Assembly: GCF_000732925.1 (NCBI RefSeq) | Contig: NZ_CP008953.1 | Location: forward strand, 5,456,001 to 5,520,000 | Reading direction: 5' to 3' | Length of the DNA: 64,000 nt | Source of the DNA: Amycolatopsis japonica | GTDB lineage: Bacteria > Actinomycetota > Actinomycetes > Mycobacteriales > Pseudonocardiaceae | Shown here: positions 15,024 to 23,859 of the stretch, one piece after another | How the letters are laid out: each line of letters opens with the position of its first letter | Numbering within the stretch: the first letter of the stretch is position 1 | Notes under the pieces: model-generated | What the model was told of the DNA's origin: nothing | Seen by the model: the letters and a program-made list of their open reading frames with translations, nothing else | Databases searched by the model: none | Program-made: the position numbers and the translations under genes

Positions 15024-17134
15024 GCGTTCTCCTCGCTCTTGACCGCGGCACCGGACAGCTCACGCACGATCCAGTCCACCTGCGTGCGCATCAGGTTCTC
15101 CGCGACCTCTTCGGCCTGCGGCGTCATATGCGTCGCGCCGGCCAGCGGCAGGAACACGTGCGCGCGTCCCTTGGCCAGCAAGGCCGACGACAGGCGCAAC
15201 GAGTGGGCGACGAAAACGTTGTCGTCGGCCAGCCCGTGCACGATCAGCAGCGCCCGCGAGAGGTCACCGGCGCCGGCGATCAGCGAGTTGTGCTCGTACG
15301 AAGCCGTTTCTTCCTGCGGCAGCCCGAGATAACGCTCGGTGTAGTGCGTGTCGTACAGCGACCAGTCGGTCACCGGGGCGCCCGCGACACCGGCGTGGAA
15401 GACGTCGGGACGCCGCAGCACGGCCAGCGCGGACAGGTAACCGCCGTAGGACCAGCCGCGGATCGCGACCCGCTCCAGGTCCAGTTCCGGATGGAGCGCG
15501 GCTGCCGCGTGCAGCGCGTCGACCTGGTCGGCGAGGGTGACGTCGGCGAGTTTGCCCGCGATCTCCTTCTCCCAGGCCGAACCCCGGCCGGGTGTCCCGC
15601 GTCCGTCGGCGACCAGCACCGCGAAACCCTGGTCCGCCAGCCACTGCGGGGTCAGGAACGCGTTGCGGGTCTGCAGGACACGCTGGGCGTGCGGGCCGCC
15701 GTACGGGTCGAGCAGCACCGGGAGCCTGCCCTCGCTCTCCTCGTACCCGGTCGGCAGCACCAGCGCGGCGCGCAGGCCCCGCTCCCCCAGCGTCAGCCAG
15801 GTCAGGTTCGGCACGACGTCGGGGTCGACGGTGTAGGAACCGATCCGTGCCACCGTCTTCTCGGCGGACACCACGGTCACCACCGGGCCGCTGCGCTCCA
15901 GGCTCCACGACGAGAGCACCGTCAGCGAAGCGTTGCCGGAACCGACGTGCACACCGTCCTCAGTGGACAGACGACGGAGCTCGCCGCCCTCGGTGCGGAA
16001 GACGTGGATCTGCGTCGGGTCGGCCTCCGAGGCGCTGAACAGCACCTCGTCGCCGACGTGCAGGATCGAGCGCACCTGCAGTCCCGGCGGGGTGACGGCC
16101 ACGCCGTCGACGATCAGCCGGTGGTCGCCGTCGGCGGCGCTCTCGCGCACCAGACGGCCGTCGGCGGTCCACGCCGGGACACCCGCAGCGAGCTCGACCC
16201 AGTGCTCGTCGGTTTCGGTGTGCAGCACCTCGACGGAACCGGTCGCCGGATCGACCGCTTGGATCTGGAGTTCCCGCTGGTCACGCGACTGGACCGACAG
16301 CAACGGCTTGCCCGCGGCGGACCAATGCACCGCGGCCAGGTACTCCCAATCGGTCTTCTCGACGTCGACGCGGGAGCCGTCGAGGCCGAGGATCGCCAGC
16401 GTCACGTCCGCGTTCGTGGTGCCCGCGGCCGGATACGCGACGACGTTGGCGGCCGACTGCGGGTTGGCCGGGTCGGCGATCGTCCAGCGCGGCACGGCCG
16501 CCCGGTCGGACCGCTCGGCGAGCAGGCTCTTCCCGTCCGGCGACCACCAGTAGCCGCGGGTGCGGCCCATCTCCTCGGCCGCGATGAACTCGGCGAGGCC
16601 CCAGGCGATGTCCTCCCCCGCCTCGTCGACAAGCGGGCGGTCTTCCCCGGTGGCCCGGTCGATCACCCGCAGGCGCCGGTCGCGGACGTAGGCGACGTGC
16701 GTGCCGTCCGGGCTGGGCCGCGGGTCGACGACCGAGCCGTCGACCAGCACCTCGACCTCGCCGGTGGCCAGGTCGAGGGTGTGGAGCTTGCCCGAGAGCG
16801 AGAACGCGGCGACGGTGAAGGCATCGTCGACCGCGTAGCCGACCACGCCGCCGCCGGTCTCCCGGCTGCGCTCGCGGCGGGCACGCTCCTCCGGCGGCAG
16901 GTCCTCTTCACCGGGCAGCAGCTCGGCCGCGTCGACCAGCTTCGTCTCCTCGCCCGACGCGACGTCGAACGACCACAGGCTGTGCCGCGGGTCGGTCCCG
17001 GACTCGGTCCGCAGGAACAGGATGCGGGAGCCGTCCGGGGCGACCTTGAACTCTTTGGGCGCGCCGAGGGTGAAGCGCTGGGTGCGGGCCTGGCGGCGGA
17101 GGAACGGGAGATCTTCGAGGCTGTTGTCGGTCAC
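15020..17134 (-). CDS. S9-family prolyl oligopeptidase / dipeptidyl-peptidase IV-type serine peptidase
   Basis: 704 residues: an N-terminal beta-propeller (DPP IV N-terminal type, about residues 40-460) and a C-terminal alpha/beta-hydrolase domain. The catalytic triad can be placed as Ser562 (GWSYGG), Asp637 (HGLADDN) and His669 (GATHMTP), with the DPP IV spacing. The ADDNVFVAHS stretch also matches that subgroup. No signal peptide is seen, so it is likely a cytoplasmic peptidase cleaving short Pro-containing peptides. Its 3' end overlaps the LLM gene. Confidence 0.93.
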   Translation of the reverse strand: MTDNSLEDLPFLRRQARTQRFTLGAPKEFKVAPDGSRILFLRTESGTDPRHSLWSFDVASGEETKLVDAAELLPGEEDLPPEERARRERSRETGGGVVGYAVDDAFTVAAFSLSGKLHTLDLATGEVEVLVDGSVVDPRPSPDGTHVAYVRDRRLRVIDRATGEDRPLVDEAGEDIAWGLAEFIAAEEMGRTRGYWWSPDGKSLLAERSDRAAVPRWTIADPANPQSAANVVAYPAAGTTNADVTLAILGLDGSRVDVEKTDWEYLAAVHWSAAGKPLLSVQSRDQRELQIQAVDPATGSVEVLHTETDEHWVELAAGVPAWTADGRLVRESAADGDHRLIVDGVAVTPPGLQVRSILHVGDEVLFSASEADPTQIHVFRTEGGELRRLSTEDGVHVGSGNASLTVLSSWSLERSGPVVTVVSAEKTVARIGSYTVDPDVVPNLTWLTLGERGLRAALVLPTGYEESEGRLPVLLDPYGGPHAQRVLQTRNAFLTPQWLADQGFAVLVADGRGTPGRGSAWEKEIAGKLADVTLADQVDALHAAAALHPELDLERVAIRGWSYGGYLSALAVLRRPDVFHAGVAGAPVTDWSLYDTHYTERYLGLPQEETASYEHNSLIAGAGDLSRALLIVHGLADDNVFVAHSLRLSSALLAKGRAHVFLPLAGATHMTPQAEEVAENLMRTQVDWIVRELSGAAVKSEENA

Positions 17135-17154
17135 GTCCGCACTCTTTCAGACGA

Positions 17155-18009
17155 TCAAGTGCGGACGCCAACGCCTTCGAGCTTCTTCAGTTCGGTCTCG
17201 GGGTCGAAGTCGGCGGGCGGGAACTTCGGGTCCATCTCCTCGATCGTCTCGATCAGCAGCCGCGCGACCAGCCAGTTGCGGTACCACTTGCGGTCGGCCG
17301 GAACGGCGTACCAGGGCGCGACCGCCGTGGAGGTCTTGGCGAAGATGTCGGCGTAGGCCTTCTGGTAGTCGTTCCACTGGGCGCGCGCGTCGAGATCGGC
17401 GGGGTTGTACTTCCACCACTTCGCCGGGGTCTCCAGCCTCGCCTTGAGCCGCTTCAGCTGCTCCTCCGGCGAGATGTCGAGGAAGACCTTCACGATGGTC
17501 GTCCCGGCCTCGGTCAGCTCCTTCTCGAACGCGTTGATCTCGGCGTAGCGCTTGCGCCACTCCGCGGCGGGGACGAGCTTCTGGACGCGCGGCACCAGGA
17601 TGTCCTCATAGTGCGAACGGTCGAAGACGCCGACCTGCCCCGGCACGGGGAGCTGTTTGCGGATCCGCCACAGGTAGTGGTGGCGTGCCTCGGCCGCGGT
17701 CGGCTTCTTGAACCCGGCGTACCGCACGCCCATCGGGTTGACGAGGCCGAGGACGTGGCCGACGGTGCCGCCCTTGCCGGAGGTGTCCATCCCCTGCAGG
17801 ACCAGCAGGAGGCTGCGGTTCCCGCCGCCGACGCCCTCCGCGTACAACGCCTCCTGCAGTTCGGCGAGCCTGCTTCCGGCGTCCGCGAGGTCTTTGAGCC
17901 CCTTGGGCTTCTTGGTCGGCCCGATCGGGAACGAGCCCGGATCATGCCGCTCGCCGCCCTTGCCGATCCTCAGCGTGTCCCGGACGGAGACGGTGTCCTT
18001 TTTCGCCAT
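17155..18009 (-). CDS. Polyphosphate kinase 2 family (PPK2) nucleotide phosphotransferase
   Basis: 284 residues from ATG 18007-18009. Walker A GMDTSGKGG (73-81) and the Walker B/lid region VFDRSHYEDILVPRV (about 128-142) identify PPK2, which moves phosphate between polyphosphate and nucleoside mono- or diphosphates. The single-domain length fits class I or III; the AMP/ADP preference cannot be read. It lies 20 bases upstream of the S9 peptidase gene in the same direction. An in-frame extension to 18069 lacks conserved sequence and was not used. Confidence 0.92.
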   Translation of the reverse strand: MAKKDTVSVRDTLRIGKGGERHDPGSFPIGPTKKPKGLKDLADAGSRLAELQEALYAEGVGGGNRSLLLVLQGMDTSGKGGTVGHVLGLVNPMGVRYAGFKKPTAAEARHHYLWRIRKQLPVPGQVGVFDRSHYEDILVPRVQKLVPAAEWRKRYAEINAFEKELTEAGTTIVKVFLDISPEEQLKRLKARLETPAKWWKYNPADLDARAQWNDYQKAYADIFAKTSTAVAPWYAVPADRKWYRNWLVARLLIETIEEMDPKFPPADFDPETELKKLEGVGVRT

Positions 18010-18165
18010 CCGGCGACGATAACCGCGGTCCGGGTCCCGCGCCTCCGGTGATCGAGTACCGCCATGCACGATTTCGCCACCCGATGGAGTCGATACGCAA
18101 CGAACAACGGGTCAAAGCAACGTTTCCCGGATGAAAGCAGCCGGATGGGCATCTAACCTGAACGC

Positions 18166-19368
18166 ATGACGACCGCCGACTTCATCGCGCTCGACGAGCA
18201 GTGGAGCACGCACAACTACCACCCCCTGCCCGTGGTGATCGCCACCGCCGAAGGCGCCTCGGTCACCGACGTCGAGGGCAAGACCTACCTCGACTTCCTC
18301 TCCGGCTACTCGGCGCTGAACTTCGGGCACCGCCACCCCGGGCTCATCGCCGCCGCGGTCGAGCAGTTCGGCCGGGTGACGCTGACCTCGCGCGCCTTCC
18401 ACCACGACCAGCTCGGGCTGTTCTGCCGGGAGCTCGCCGAGCTGACCGGTACCGAGATGACCCTGCCGATGAACTCCGGCGCCGAAGCCGTCGAATCCGC
18501 GGTGAAGATCGCCCGGAAATGGGCGTACCGGGTCAAGGGCGTCCCCGACGGGACCGCGGAGATCGTCGTCGCGGGCTCCAACTTCCACGGCCGCACGACG
18601 ACCATCGTGTCCTTCTCCACCGACGAGACCGCGCGCGCCGACTTCGGCCCGTTCACGCCGGGCTTCGTCACGGTCAAGTACGGCGACGCCGAAGCGCTCC
18701 GCGACGCCATCACCGAGCGCACCGCCGCGGTCCTGCTGGAGCCGGTGCAGGGCGAGGCGGGCGTGATCGTGCCGCCCGCCGGCTACTTCGCCGAGGCGCG
18801 GCGGCTGTGCGACGAGCACAACGTCCTGCTGATCGCCGACGAGATCCAGTCCGGTCTCGCCCGCACCGGCACCGTCCTCGCGCTCGACCACGAGGGCGTC
18901 CGCGCCGACGTCTACACGCTGGGCAAGGCGCTCGGCGGCGGCATCATGCCGGTCTCGGCCGTCGTCGGGAGCAAGGACGTGCTCGGCGTGCTGCGGCCGG
19001 GTGAGCACGGCTCCACCTTCGGCGGGAACCCGGTCGCGTGCGCGATCGGCCGCGCCGTGGTGGGCCTGCTGAAGACCGGCGAGTTCCAGGAGCGCTCGCG
19101 GGAACTGGGCGCCCACCTGCACTCGCGGCTCGGCGAACTGGTCGGGAACGGGCTCGCCGAGGTCCGCGGGCGCGGGCTCTGGGCGGGCATCGACATCGCG
19201 CCCGGCGGGCCGACCGGCCGCGAGGCGTCGACGGCGCTCGCCGAACGCGGCGTGCTGTGCAAGGAGACGCACGACCACACGCTGCGGATCGCGCCGCCGC
19301 TGGTGATCAGCCGTGAAGAGCTCGACCGCGGTATCGACGCGATCACGGAGGTCGTCAAGACGCGGTGA
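18166..19368 (+). CDS. rocD: Ornithine--oxo-acid transaminase
   Basis: 400 residues, a class III PLP aminotransferase. PLP-binding Lys254 lies in TLGKALGGG, Asp225 in ADEIQSG, and the ornithine aminotransferase signatures FLSGYSALNFGHRHP and MNSGAEAVESAVKIARKW are present. It converts ornithine and 2-oxoglutarate to glutamate semialdehyde (P5C) and glutamate. That product is the substrate of the P5C dehydrogenase encoded at 32484-34112, so arginine/ornithine and proline catabolism meet in this window. Spacing to the next gene is 31 bases. Confidence 0.94.
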   Translation: MTTADFIALDEQWSTHNYHPLPVVIATAEGASVTDVEGKTYLDFLSGYSALNFGHRHPGLIAAAVEQFGRVTLTSRAFHHDQLGLFCRELAELTGTEMTLPMNSGAEAVESAVKIARKWAYRVKGVPDGTAEIVVAGSNFHGRTTTIVSFSTDETARADFGPFTPGFVTVKYGDAEALRDAITERTAAVLLEPVQGEAGVIVPPAGYFAEARRLCDEHNVLLIADEIQSGLARTGTVLALDHEGVRADVYTLGKALGGGIMPVSAVVGSKDVLGVLRPGEHGSTFGGNPVACAIGRAVVGLLKTGEFQERSRELGAHLHSRLGELVGNGLAEVRGRGLWAGIDIAPGGPTGREASTALAERGVLCKETHDHTLRIAPPLVISREELDRGIDAITEVVKTR

Positions 19369-19399
19369 ACCTTTCGGACGGGTTGTACGTTGCCTGTCC

Positions 19400-20761
19400 A
19401 TGGGAGAAGAGCGGGAGTGGGTGGAGCGGCCACTGGTCGGCACCGAGACGGTGTCGCCGGAGGACTGGTCCGCGAGGGGTAAGGCGCTGCGGGCCGAGGC
19501 GCCGACGTCCGCGCACGATCACGCGGCGGCGGGCGAAGGACGGCCGAGTGTGGCGGAGTTCTTCGCGCAGAGCAACGAAGGCCGCCTGCCGGAGCTGGTG
19601 GAACTGCGGCGCGAGCGCATGCTCGCGTCGCCGTTCACCTTCTACCGCGGGGCCGCCGGGCTGATGGCCGCCGATCTGGCGGGTTCGCCGGCGTCCGGGC
19701 TGACGGCGCAGCTCTGCGGCGACGCGCACGCCGCGAACTTCGGGCTCTACGGCACGCCCGAAGGCCAGATCGTCATGGACATCAACGACTTCGACGAATC
19801 GGTGCCGGGCCCGTGGGAGTGGGATCTCAAACGGCTCGCCGCGAGCCTCGTCCTGGCCGGACGCGAGGGCGGCATCGGCGAATCGGGCTGCCGTGAAGCC
19901 GCCGAAGACGCGGTGAAGTCGTACCGGCGCACCATCCGGGGGCTGGCGGAGCTGCCGTTCCTGCGGTCGTGGAACGCGTTGCCGGACGCGTCGGTGCTGA
20001 GCAAGGTGCGCGCGCACGACCTGATCGACGACTTCGAGGAAGCGGCCGAGAAGGCGCGGAAGAACACCAGCGCCAAGGTCACCGCGAAGTGGACCAGGCG
20101 GATCGACGACCACGAGACCGGGCTCGAACGGCACCGCTTCGTCGAAGACCCGCCGGTGCTCACGCACGTCGACGACGCGACCGCCGAGGCCGTCGTGACC
20201 GGGCTGGTGTCCTATGTGGACACGCTGCGCGAGTCGCGGCGGACGCTGATCTCGCGGTACCGGGTGTCCGATGTGGCGTTCCGGGTGGTCGGCACCGGCA
20301 GTGTCGGGTTGCGCAGTTACGTCGCACTGCTGCACGGGAACTCCGGCGAAGACCTTGTCCTGCAGGTGAAACAGGCCAACCCGTCGGCCCTCGCGCCGTT
20401 CCTCGGCCTGCCCGCTCCCGAGCACGAGGGCCGCCGGATCGTCGAAGGCGCGCGGCTCGTGCAGGCCGAAACGGACATCCTGCTCGGCTGGACGACCATC
20501 GACGGCGTGCCGTACATCGTCCGGCAGTTCCGGAACCTCAAGGGCGACATCGATCCGGCGGAGCTGAAGAAGGACCACCTCGACGACTACGGCCGCCTGG
20601 CCGGCGCGTTGCTGGCGCGGGCGCACGCGCGGTCACTGCATCCGCGGATGCTGGCAGGCTACTTCGAGGACGACGAAGACCTCGACGAGGCCATCGGTGC
20701 CTACGCCATGCGGTACGCGGACCAGACCGAAGCGGACTTCGAAGCCTTCCGCGCCCTCTGA
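19400..20761 (+). CDS. DUF2252 family protein
   Basis: 453 residues from ATG 19400. The conserved core reads MLASPFTFYRGAAGLMAADL, QLCGDAHAANFGLYG and VMDINDFDESVPGPWEWDLK, which resembles a kinase/APH-like catalytic loop and metal site (GDAHAANFG and DINDFDE). No reaction is established for DUF2252. It is 31 bases downstream of rocD and may be cotranscribed. It is followed by a hairpin at 20764-20801 suited to be its terminator. Confidence 0.9.
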   Translation: MGEEREWVERPLVGTETVSPEDWSARGKALRAEAPTSAHDHAAAGEGRPSVAEFFAQSNEGRLPELVELRRERMLASPFTFYRGAAGLMAADLAGSPASGLTAQLCGDAHAANFGLYGTPEGQIVMDINDFDESVPGPWEWDLKRLAASLVLAGREGGIGESGCREAAEDAVKSYRRTIRGLAELPFLRSWNALPDASVLSKVRAHDLIDDFEEAAEKARKNTSAKVTAKWTRRIDDHETGLERHRFVEDPPVLTHVDDATAEAVVTGLVSYVDTLRESRRTLISRYRVSDVAFRVVGTGSVGLRSYVALLHGNSGEDLVLQVKQANPSALAPFLGLPAPEHEGRRIVEGARLVQAETDILLGWTTIDGVPYIVRQFRNLKGDIDPAELKKDHLDDYGRLAGALLARAHARSLHPRMLAGYFEDDEDLDEAIGAYAMRYADQTEADFEAFRAL

Positions 20762-20763
20762 CC

Positions 20764-20801
20764 CCCCTGCCGCGTTTAGTCCTCTAAATGCGGCAAGGGG
20801 G
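20764..20801. repeat. TCCTCT-family hairpin, single unit
   Basis: CCGCGTTTAG-TCCT-CTAAATGCGG with flanking C and G runs that lengthen the stem; placed three bases after the DUF2252 stop, so a terminator role is likely. Same unit as 46461-46484. Confidence 0.75.
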
Positions 20802-21010
20802 CAGCCCGATCCGGCACCTTCGCGCAGCTCCTCGCGGTGGTCGTGTGTGGCGGTTCGGGTTATTGAGGGGTAAGTCAAAGGTGGCGTGATGGAGTCGGCG
20901 GTGCGAGCGGGCTCGCCACCGAGGCCTGGCACGCCCATCCGACTGTCCAAAAAGGACACTTTCGAGACCAAGACGTCCAATTTGGGCACTTTGCGCAGTA
21001 TTGCCCGGGG

Positions 21011-21058
21011 GGTCGTGAGTGGCGATTGTCGTTCTAACCCTCTTTACCACTCACGACC
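21011..21058. repeat. GTCGTGAGTGG-family inverted repeat
   Basis: Perfect 12-base arms GGTCGTGAGTGG (21011-21022) and CCACTCACGACC (21047-21058). The loop contains GGTTCTAACCC-like sequence (GTTCTAACCC), and ACCTGGACCGA follows. A second family member is at 63595-63638 with the same loop and tail. Confidence 0.8.
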
Positions 21059-21077
21059 ACCTGGACCGATCGGCCGC

Positions 21078-21171
21078 ACTCGCGTGATCGAAGCCGGAAC
21101 TCGCGTGATCAGCGGCGGAACACCCGAGTGCGGCCTCCAATCACGCGAGTCACGTCCCTGATCACGCGAGT
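21078..21171. repeat. ACTCGCGTGATC cluster: two direct then two inverted copies
   Basis: Copies at 21078-21089 and 21099-21110 in one orientation and 21140-21150 and 21160-21171 as the complement (GATCACGCGAGT). Two nested stems can form. No coding or obvious promoter role. Confidence 0.8.
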
Positions 21172-21212
21172 CACGCCTCCGCTCACGCCGCGCTCTGTGT
21201 GCCAGCAGGGGC

Positions 21213-22088
21213 TTAGACCAGGGCCAGGACGTCGTCGGCGCAGCCCCAGGCGACGGTGATCCCCGCACCGCCGTGTCCGTAGCAGTGCACGACGCGGCCG
21301 TCCCGCTCCAGCCGCACTTCGGGCCGGAACGGCCGCAAGCCGACCTTCGCGCCCAGCACGGGCGCGTCGGCCAGCGCGGGCACGAGTTCCCGGCACCGGC
21401 GCACGATGTCGGCGGTCACGCCGGGGTCCGGTTCGACCGAATCGCGGCCGGGCTCCTGCGTGCCACCGCAGACGACGTGACGGCCGTGCGGGATCACGTG
21501 CCGCAGCACCGCCGTCGAGCCGTCGACGATCCATTCGGTCAGCCCCGGATCGGCGAGGTGGACGACCTGGCCGCCGACCGGCACCACCGTGCCGTCGCCC
21601 GCCAGCCGTCCCCCGCCGAGCCCGGCGGCGTTCACCACGAGATCCGCGTCGAGGTCGTCCAAACGCGACACGGTGCGGAACTCGGTCCGCACGCCCAGCG
21701 CGGCGACCTCGCCAGCGAGCCAGGCGAGATACACCGGGGTGTCGACCAGCGCGGTGGTGAAGGTGAGCCGTCCGGGTTCGTGGTCGAGGCCGGGCATGGA
21801 CAGTGCCCACGACGGCAGCGCCGCCTCACGCGGGACGACGTACGTCCCCCGGAGCATGCGGACGCCGGGGGCACCGAGGGTGCGGTACTCCTCGACGCTC
21901 GTCGAGGTCCAGCGGTCGACCCGGTCGGAGTTCGCCGCCAGCGGCGGGAACAGCACGCCACCCGCGACCGCCGACGTCGTCTCCCCCGGACCGGCGTCGG
22001 TGAGCACCGTGACGTCGTGCCCGGCCCCCGCCAGCCGGTGCGCGCAGCTCAGCCCGATCACCCCGCCGCCGACCACACTGATCCGCAT
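21213..22088 (-). CDS. FAD-dependent D-amino-acid-oxidase-like protein
   Basis: 291 residues from ATG 22086-22088. The N-terminal Rossmann motif is SVVGGGVIGLSCAHRLAGAG, the middle has VNAAGLGGGRLAGD, and the C-terminal FAD signature is YGHGGAGITVAWGCAD; the R-P pair in LRPFRPEVRLE corresponds to the DAAO substrate-binding region. It would oxidise D-amino acids to 2-oxo acids with release of H2O2 and ammonia. The DAAO subgroup is favoured over glycine oxidase by overall sequence feel only. Monocistronic, with a repeat-filled 3' flank. Confidence 0.87.
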   Translation of the reverse strand: MRISVVGGGVIGLSCAHRLAGAGHDVTVLTDAGPGETTSAVAGGVLFPPLAANSDRVDRWTSTSVEEYRTLGAPGVRMLRGTYVVPREAALPSWALSMPGLDHEPGRLTFTTALVDTPVYLAWLAGEVAALGVRTEFRTVSRLDDLDADLVVNAAGLGGGRLAGDGTVVPVGGQVVHLADPGLTEWIVDGSTAVLRHVIPHGRHVVCGGTQEPGRDSVEPDPGVTADIVRRCRELVPALADAPVLGAKVGLRPFRPEVRLERDGRVVHCYGHGGAGITVAWGCADDVLALV

Positions 22089-22158
22089 CGAAAGCCCCCT
22101 TCGTCCTCGCGAGCCGTCCTTGCATGGTGACTGATCGCCCGTCACGTAATCTCGCCGG

Positions 22159-22767
22159 ATGAGCGGAAGAGCGCCGTACGGGCTGGTCGCGGTGACGTGT
22201 GCCGTGATCATGGTCGTGCTCGGGGTGCTGGTCTCCGGCGGAGGTGTCGCCGGTCCGGACGAACTCGCCGTGCGCTGGGTGGAGCGCGCCTTCGGCCCCG
22301 ACACCGACCTGCTGCGGCTACTGGTGCTGCCGACCGAGGCCTACGTGCTGATCCCGGTCGCGGTACTCGCCGCCGTCCTGTGCCTGATCGGCGGGCGGAG
22401 GCTCGAAGCGGTGCTGACCATCGTGGGCCCGCTCGTCGCGATCCTCGCGAACACCTGGGTGCTCAAACCGCTTTTCGACCGCTGGAAGTACACCTACCTC
22501 GCCTATCCCAGCGGGCATACGGTCGCGCTGGTCGCGGTGCTGACCGTGCTCGTCCTGCTCGCCCGCCCCGGCGTCGCCAAGGCGGTCATCGCGACGGTGG
22601 GCGCGGTGGTGCTGTGCGGCGTGACGATCGGCATGATCGGCCTCGGCTACCACTACCTGACCGATGTCGTGGGCGGCACGCTGTTCGCCGTCGCGACCGT
22701 GTGCGCGACGTGGGTCCTGCTCACCTGGGCTGCACGGCGTCGCGCGCCAGTGCCGTCAGACGGCTGA
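22159..22767 (+). CDS. PAP2-family membrane phosphatase
   Basis: 202 residues, about six hydrophobic segments. PAP2 motifs: KPLFDRWKY (variant of KxxxxxxRP), YPSGHT, and YHYLTDVVGG (the third motif, with His and Asp). Members dephosphorylate undecaprenyl pyrophosphate or phosphatidic acid lipids at the outer membrane face. The last 47 bases overlap the 3' end of the convergent zapE gene. Confidence 0.88.
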   Translation: MSGRAPYGLVAVTCAVIMVVLGVLVSGGGVAGPDELAVRWVERAFGPDTDLLRLLVLPTEAYVLIPVAVLAAVLCLIGGRRLEAVLTIVGPLVAILANTWVLKPLFDRWKYTYLAYPSGHTVALVAVLTVLVLLARPGVAKAVIATVGAVVLCGVTIGMIGLGYHYLTDVVGGTLFAVATVCATWVLLTWAARRRAPVPSDG

Positions 22768-23761
22768 CGGCGCGCAGGTACTTCTTGCGGTAGCCGCCGT
22801 TCACCATCTCCTCGGTGAACAGCTCAGGCACCGGCTCGCCCGAGACCACCAGCGGGATCGCGCGGTCGTAAAGCCGGTCGGCGAAGGCGACCAGCCGCAG
22901 TCCGACGTTCTGGTCGGGTACCGGGTGGATGTCGCGCAGGTGCACCCGGGTCACGCCGTCGAGAAGCCTGCCGTAGCGCGAAGGGTGCAGCTTGCCGAGG
23001 TGGTCGCACAGCGCGTCGAAATCGTCCACTGTGGACTCGGGATGCGCGGCGGCGGAGGCTTCCAGCTCCTCGGCGCTCGCGGGCGGCGGCGCGTCCGGCA
23101 GGCCGCGGTGGCGGTAGTCGGGACCGTCCACGCGGCAGACGCCGAACCGGGCGGACAACGACTGGATCTCGCGCAGGAAGTCCGCGGCGGCGAACCGGCC
23201 CTCGCCGAGTTTGTCCGGCAGCGTGTTGGAGGTCGCCGCGACGAACACCCCCGCCGAGATCAGTTCCTGCAGCAGCCGCGTGACGAGCATGGTGTCGCCG
23301 GGGTCGTCGAGTTCGAACTCGTCGATCGCCAGGAACCGGTGCTCCGACAGCCGCCGCACGGCCTCGGCGAACCCCAGCGCGCCGACGAGGTGCGTCAGTT
23401 CCACGAACGTCCCGTACGCCTTGGGCGACGGCGTCTCGTGCCACGTCGAGGCGAGCAGGTGCGTCTTGCCGACGCCGAATCCGCCGTCGAGGTAGAGCCC
23501 CATCGGCCCGGACGGCGGCTCGTCCCCGCCGCCGAACAACGCGCGCAGCTTCGACTTCGGCTTCGGCTTCCGGTTCGAGGCCTCCGCCACGCGCTTCGCG
23601 AACGCGCCGCAGTCGACGACGGCCTGTGCCTGGCTCGGCTCGTCCGGATTGGGCACGTAGGTGGAGAACCGGACCGCGTCGAACCTCGGCGGCGGGACGA
23701 GCGCGGTGATCAGCTCGTCGGCGGACAGCTCCGGACGGCGATCGATCAGGCGGGCGGGCAT
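22721..23761 (-). CDS. zapE: Cell division protein ZapE (AFG1-type AAA ATPase)
   Basis: 346 residues from ATG 23759-23761. Walker A GGFGVGKTHLLAS, Walker B FLAIDEFELDDPGD and the sensor segment AATSNTLPDKLGEGRF identify the AFG1/ZapE family, which in proteobacteria modulates FtsZ rings. The role in actinomycetes is unproven. Its 3' end overlaps the PAP2 gene tail-to-tail by 47 bases. Confidence 0.9.
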   Translation of the reverse strand: MPARLIDRRPELSADELITALVPPPRFDAVRFSTYVPNPDEPSQAQAVVDCGAFAKRVAEASNRKPKPKSKLRALFGGGDEPPSGPMGLYLDGGFGVGKTHLLASTWHETPSPKAYGTFVELTHLVGALGFAEAVRRLSEHRFLAIDEFELDDPGDTMLVTRLLQELISAGVFVAATSNTLPDKLGEGRFAAADFLREIQSLSARFGVCRVDGPDYRHRGLPDAPPPASAEELEASAAAHPESTVDDFDALCDHLGKLHPSRYGRLLDGVTRVHLRDIHPVPDQNVGLRLVAFADRLYDRAIPLVVSGEPVPELFTEEMVNGGYRKKYLRAVSRLTALARDAVQPR

Positions 23762-23859
23762 TCGCCGAGGGTAACGGCACCGTCGTCGCGGGTTCACTCT
23801 CCCTGACCGGGCGTATCCCCCGCTCAGCGGTGCCGTCGGGCGCGTGTTGGGATGGCGGT

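Larger units (their letters stand above)
20762..21212. other. 451-base gene-free stretch packed with palindromic repeats
   Basis: No credible coding frame: the short frames here have no ribosome site or recognisable protein. The stretch holds a TCCTCT-family hairpin (20764-20801), a GTCC-AAAAA-GGAC mini-hairpin near 20943-20957, a GTCGTGAGTGG hairpin (21011-21058) and a fourfold ACTCGCGTGATC cluster (21078-21171). It lies between the convergent DUF2252 and D-amino-acid-oxidase-like genes. Confidence 0.8.

Noticed and set aside
20886..21161. Plus-strand 91-codon frame over the repeat-filled region
   Set aside because: It is mostly translated palindromes and has no plausible start signal.
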